The notes beneath the pieces are model-generated. The model was given only the letters and a program-made list of their open reading frames with translations, searched no databases and had not been told where the DNA came from. 8,763 bases of DNA from Candidatus Latescibacterota bacterium (GTDB lineage: Bacteria > Krumholzibacteriota > Krumholzibacteriia > Krumholzibacteriales > WJIX01), in the NCBI GenBank assembly GCA_030643145.1, contig DAOWMJ010000080.1, positions 1-8,763 of the forward strand, read 5' to 3'. Each line of letters begins with the position of its first letter. The stretch's first letter is position 1. The position numbers were made by a program, and so were the translations under genes. Shown here one piece after another: positions 6,251 to 8,763 of the stretch.

Positions 6251-7108
6251 ATGAGAAACAAGAATTTTTATATTGGCAATACAATTTTTAAGAACCCTGT
6301 TTTTCTGGCCTCCGGCCCGGCGGGTTATGGGATTGAGTACAGAGGCCTTATAAATCTTGAGAAACTCGGGGCGGTAGTTACGAAAACAATTTCTTTAATG
6401 CCGAAGGAAGGCAATCCGGGAACGAGGTTGCAAGAAACTGAAGCGGGGCTTCTTAACAGTGTGGGGCTTGAAAACGTGGGGGCGAGATGTTTTTTTGAAG
6501 ATAAGCTCCCGGAGCTTTTAAATGCCGGAGCCAAACCTGTAGTAAGTCTCGCTTGTGAGGGCAAGGAAGAATATCTCAGTCTTCTTGAAATCACTTCGAA
6601 ACAGAAAAAAGTAGAGGCGGTCGAACTGAATCTCTCGTGCCCGAATGTTGAAGAGGGAGGGATGGCAGTTGGAACCGATCCGAAACTACTCAGATGGTAT
6701 ATTACAAAGGCGAAACTTATTCTTGGGAATATAACCGTTTTAGCAAAATTGACCCCCAATGTGGAGAATATTTCCTCTCTTGCTGTTGTTTCTGAAAGGG
6801 CTGGCGCTGACGGGATAACCGCTATCAACACACTTCTTGGAATGGATATTAATTTGGAATCCGGCGGTCCCGTTTTTGATAGAGTTGTAGCCGGACTTTC
6901 CGGTCCCGCTATTATGCCTGTAGCTCTGAGGGTGGTCTGGGAGATAGCACAGGTTGTGAGGATTCCGGTGATTGGTGTTGGGGGAATATCTTCGGTAGAG
7001 GATTCAGCAAAATTTTTCGCGGCCGGCGCGGCTGCCGTTCAGATAGGAACCGCTATATTTTATGATCCGGGGTTACCGGAGAGGATTGTGGATTCACTTG
7101 AGGTTTGA
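6251..7108 (+). CDS. pyrD: Dihydroorotate dehydrogenase B, catalytic subunit (class 1B)
   Basis: PyrD oxidises dihydroorotate to orotate with FMN; in the class 1B form it pairs with PyrK. The 285 residues include 'SGPAGYG' (21-27), 'TKT' with Lys45, the active-site loop 'NLSCPNV' with the catalytic base Cys130 (class 1 enzymes use Cys, class 2 Ser), 'AKLTPNV' with Lys166, 'INTLLGM' (192-198), 'GLSGPAIMP' (215-223) and the FMN-phosphate motif 'GVGGI' (242-246). Compared with Lactococcus PyrDB as I remember it (about 311 residues), it ends about 25 residues early, lacking the last helix, and has 'GLENVG' for 'GLQNPG' and Met for Lys in 'GPAIKP'. Only 30 bases separate it from pyrF, so nothing continues the frame. 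The ribosome binding site is weak and the gap to pyrK is 22 bases, suggesting coupled translation. Confidence 0.95.
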   Translation: MRNKNFYIGNTIFKNPVFLASGPAGYGIEYRGLINLEKLGAVVTKTISLMPKEGNPGTRLQETEAGLLNSVGLENVGARCFFEDKLPELLNAGAKPVVSLACEGKEEYLSLLEITSKQKKVEAVELNLSCPNVEEGGMAVGTDPKLLRWYITKAKLILGNITVLAKLTPNVENISSLAVVSERAGADGITAINTLLGMDINLESGGPVFDRVVAGLSGPAIMPVALRVVWEIAQVVRIPVIGVGGISSVEDSAKFFAAGAAAVQIGTAIFYDPGLPERIVDSLEV

Positions 7109-7125
7109 TTCAGGGTTGAGTTGCC

Positions 7126-7132
7126 GGAAGGA
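7126..7132 (+). promoter_or_regulatory. Ribosome binding site that fixes the pyrF start
   Basis: GGAAGGA lies 6 bases before ATG 7139. An in-frame TTG at 7121 overlaps this region and has no good site of its own, so the ATG is preferred. Confidence 0.7.
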
Positions 7133-7138
7133 TTAGCT

Positions 7139-7867
7139 ATGAGCAGGAAATGGAATATGCCGGAAGTGATAGTGGCTCTCGATGTTGAAGAGGGGAATGA
7201 AGCGTTGAAGCTTGTGAGGGAACTTAAGGGAAAGGTTGATTATTTCAAAATCGGAAGCAGAATTTTTACGGCTGAAGGCCCAGCGCTAATAGAAAAAATA
7301 AATAGATTGGGCTGTTCGGTATTCCTCGATCTTAAGTTTCATGATATTCCGGCTACTGTAGCTGGTTCGGTTAGAGCGGCATGTAGCCTCGGAGTACGAA
7401 TGATGACTCTCCATACTACAGGGGGTGTCGAAATGATGAAGGCCGCGGTTCGGGAGGTCGAAAAGAAATTCAAGAAGTTCAGCGCGAAACGGCCGCTTCT
7501 GGTCGGCGTAACGGTTTTGACCAGTATATCAAGGGAGGATCTTGAGATAATATCTCCGGCGCGGGATGAAATATCAGATATTGTACTGAGACTCGCGACA
7601 AAAGCCAAAGAAGCTGGACTTGATGGGATAGTTTCATCGGCGTTGGAGACAGAGAGGATAAGAAAGGAATTTGGAAAAGATTTTGTTATTGTAACTCCAG
7701 GGATAAGGCCTTCCGGATATAATAGTACAGATGATCAGAAACGTGTAGCGACTCCAAAGTCAGCCGCGAAAGCTGGTTCTAATTTCCTGGTCATAGGACG
7801 ACCTGTTTACGGGGCTTCTTCTCCGGCGCTTGCGGTGGACGGTATCCTTCGGGAACTGAAGGAATGA
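7139..7867 (+). CDS. pyrF: Orotidine 5'-phosphate decarboxylase
   Basis: PyrF decarboxylates OMP to UMP, the last step of the pathway. From ATG 7139 the protein has 242 residues, normal for the short bacterial group I type. Visible motifs are 'VALDVEE' with Asp15, Lys37 in 'FKIGS', the catalytic 'DLKFHDIP' (64-71: Asp64, Lys66, Asp69), 'HTTGG' (92-96), 'VTPGIR' (185-190), 'DDQKRVATP' (198-206) and the phosphate-binding 'IGRPV' (219-223). All key residues are present. The preceding enzyme, orotate phosphoribosyltransferase (pyrE), is not next to it as it is in Bacillus, so it must lie elsewhere. The permease gene follows after 9 bases. Confidence 0.97.
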   Translation: MSRKWNMPEVIVALDVEEGNEALKLVRELKGKVDYFKIGSRIFTAEGPALIEKINRLGCSVFLDLKFHDIPATVAGSVRAACSLGVRMMTLHTTGGVEMMKAAVREVEKKFKKFSAKRPLLVGVTVLTSISREDLEIISPARDEISDIVLRLATKAKEAGLDGIVSSALETERIRKEFGKDFVIVTPGIRPSGYNSTDDQKRVATPKSAAKAGSNFLVIGRPVYGASSPALAVDGILRELKE

Positions 7868-7871
7868 AGGA
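7866..7871 (+). promoter_or_regulatory. Ribosome binding site of the permease, overlapping the pyrF stop
   Basis: GAAGGA begins inside the pyrF TGA (7865-7867) and ends 5 bases before ATG 7877. This arrangement suggests translational coupling of the permease to pyrF. Confidence 0.7.
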
Positions 7872-7876
7872 TAATC

Positions 7877-8763
7877 ATGTGGAGAGCATCGATTATATTC
7901 ATAGTGGTTTACGCGGCACTTGTTATCACGAAGCATTACCGCTGGCTTATAGCCTGGGCAGGCATCATCGTAGCGCTTCTTCTCGGAGTTCTTGAGTTTA
8001 CAGAGATAGCCAAGGGTATTAATTGGAATATCATAGGGATATTTGTCGGTTCACTCTTTTTAGCCGATGCTTTTGTTTGTTCCAGGCTTCCCGAGACTTT
8101 ATCAGATTATGTTGTCAACTGGTCGCCGAATTTGGGCGTTTCTTTAATGTTAATAGTTGTTTTCGCCTCAATTTTTTCGATATTTATGGACAATGTTGTA
8201 ACTGTTTTGATGGTGGCCCCTATAGCTCTCCATGTAACTAAAAAAGCGGGGGTTACCCCTGTACCGGTTATAATAGGCCTTGCAATATCTTCGAATCTGC
8301 AAGGTATGGCAATACTTATCGGTGATACTCCGAGTATGATTCTGGCGGCGAGGACTCAAATGGATTTTCTGGATTTCTTTTTCTACAATAGTGCAATGTC
8401 GTCATATATGACAGCAAAGATTGGGATATTCTGGTTCGTTCAGTTGGGCGCTGTTGCCGGTTTTGTCGTACTTTATTATTATTTCCGGAAGGAAAAGAAG
8501 AAACAGGAGTTGATTCCTGTAACGCCTGTTAAAAGTTGGGTTCCTGTATTGTTTCTGGCGCTTGCGATTATTCTTCTTTCATTTGCGAATATTGTGGATC
8601 CGGGCTTTGTGTGGTTCAGTGGCGTATCATGTATGGTGATGGGAATAGTATCAATTATATATGTTAGAATGAGGAAACTTCATACGGGATTGACTGTTTC
8701 TCTCCCATTTGACTGGGAGACGGTGGCTTTCCTTGGCGCGGTTTTTGTTCTTGTATATATGCT
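7877..8763 (+). CDS. SLC13/ArsB-type (ion transporter superfamily) permease, N-terminal part, cut by the window end
   Basis: From ATG 7877 the frame stays open to the window end, giving 295 complete codons with no stop. It is strongly hydrophobic, with helices near 5-19, 23-41, 50-68, 86-104, 128-145, 182-203, 221-240 and 245-264. Residues 104-120 ('MDNVVTVLMVAPIALHV') and 138-155 ('SSNLQGMAILIGDTPSMI') match the 'DN-TT-L-API' and 'ASN-GG-ATLIGDPPN' signatures of the ArsB/NhaD/CitM/P-protein group. A Lys-rich loop (204-209) lies between the two halves. The family moves anions such as arsenite, citrate or dicarboxylates, or exchanges Na+/H+; the substrate is not readable. The second signature departs from the common form (LQGMA for IGGTA, TPSM for PPNI). 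Its gap of 9 bases to pyrF points to the same transcript and perhaps a substrate linked to pyrimidines. Confidence 0.85.
   Translation, partial: MWRASIIFIVVYAALVITKHYRWLIAWAGIIVALLLGVLEFTEIAKGINWNIIGIFVGSLFLADAFVCSRLPETLSDYVVNWSPNLGVSLMLIVVFASIFSIFMDNVVTVLMVAPIALHVTKKAGVTPVPVIIGLAISSNLQGMAILIGDTPSMILAARTQMDFLDFFFYNSAMSSYMTAKIGIFWFVQLGAVAGFVVLYYYFRKEKKKQELIPVTPVKSWVPVLFLALAIILLSFANIVDPGFVWFSGVSCMVMGIVSIIYVRMRKLHTGLTVSLPFDWETVAFLGAVFVLVYM

Noticed and set aside
6325..6831. Minus-strand ORF of 168 codons inside pyrD
   Set aside because: It lies wholly opposite a well-supported enzyme gene, has low-complexity Ser/Phe-rich content and no recognisable domain.
8023..8241. Plus-strand ORF of 72 codons near the end of the window
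   Set aside because: It is an out-of-frame shadow of the permease, whose frame is open from 7877 to the window end and carries family signatures.

Overview
The window is dominated by a de novo pyrimidine (UMP) biosynthesis operon on the + strand. The gene order is pyrR - pyrB - pyrC - [TPR lipoprotein] - pyrK - pyrD - pyrF - [SLC13/ArsB-type permease, cut by the window end]. A partial EamA/DMT-family permease lies upstream. No RNA genes, mobile elements, CRISPR arrays or long repeats were seen. Base composition looks moderate and even throughout, with no obvious island. 

Layout: 1-378 is the C-terminal part of a drug/metabolite transporter. 379-640 is a control region. It holds a plausible sigma70-type promoter (454-482), then an RNA leader with a PyrR-binding hairpin (about 502-537), an antiterminator pairing (508-515 with 552-559) and an intrinsic terminator (552-577). 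Together these form a textbook pyr attenuator just ahead of pyrR. 641-7867 carries the regulator and five enzyme polypeptides: aspartate transcarbamoylase, dihydroorotase, the two subunits of the NAD-linked class 1B dihydroorotate dehydrogenase (PyrK and PyrD), and OMP decarboxylase. carA, carB and pyrE are not in the window. Gaps between the genes are 9 to 92 bases and none contains a convincing terminator, so one transcript is likely. The permease begins 9 bases after the pyrF stop, and its ribosome binding site overlaps that stop. 

Organism: the PyrR attenuator and PyrK/PyrDB pair resemble Firmicutes-type pyr operons. The operon, however, also encodes a lipoprotein with a typical lipobox followed by a 'YFNTFYNA' stretch. 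I associate that stretch, from memory, with TPR lipoproteins of Gram-negative FCB-group and related candidate phyla. The best reading is an uncultivated Gram-negative bacterium of that sort with a Gram-positive-like pyr operon. This is an inference and no marker gene proves it. 

The most unusual points are the 64-residue Lys-rich tail on PyrR, the TPR lipoprotein inserted among the pyr enzymes, and the tightly coupled permease at the end of the operon.
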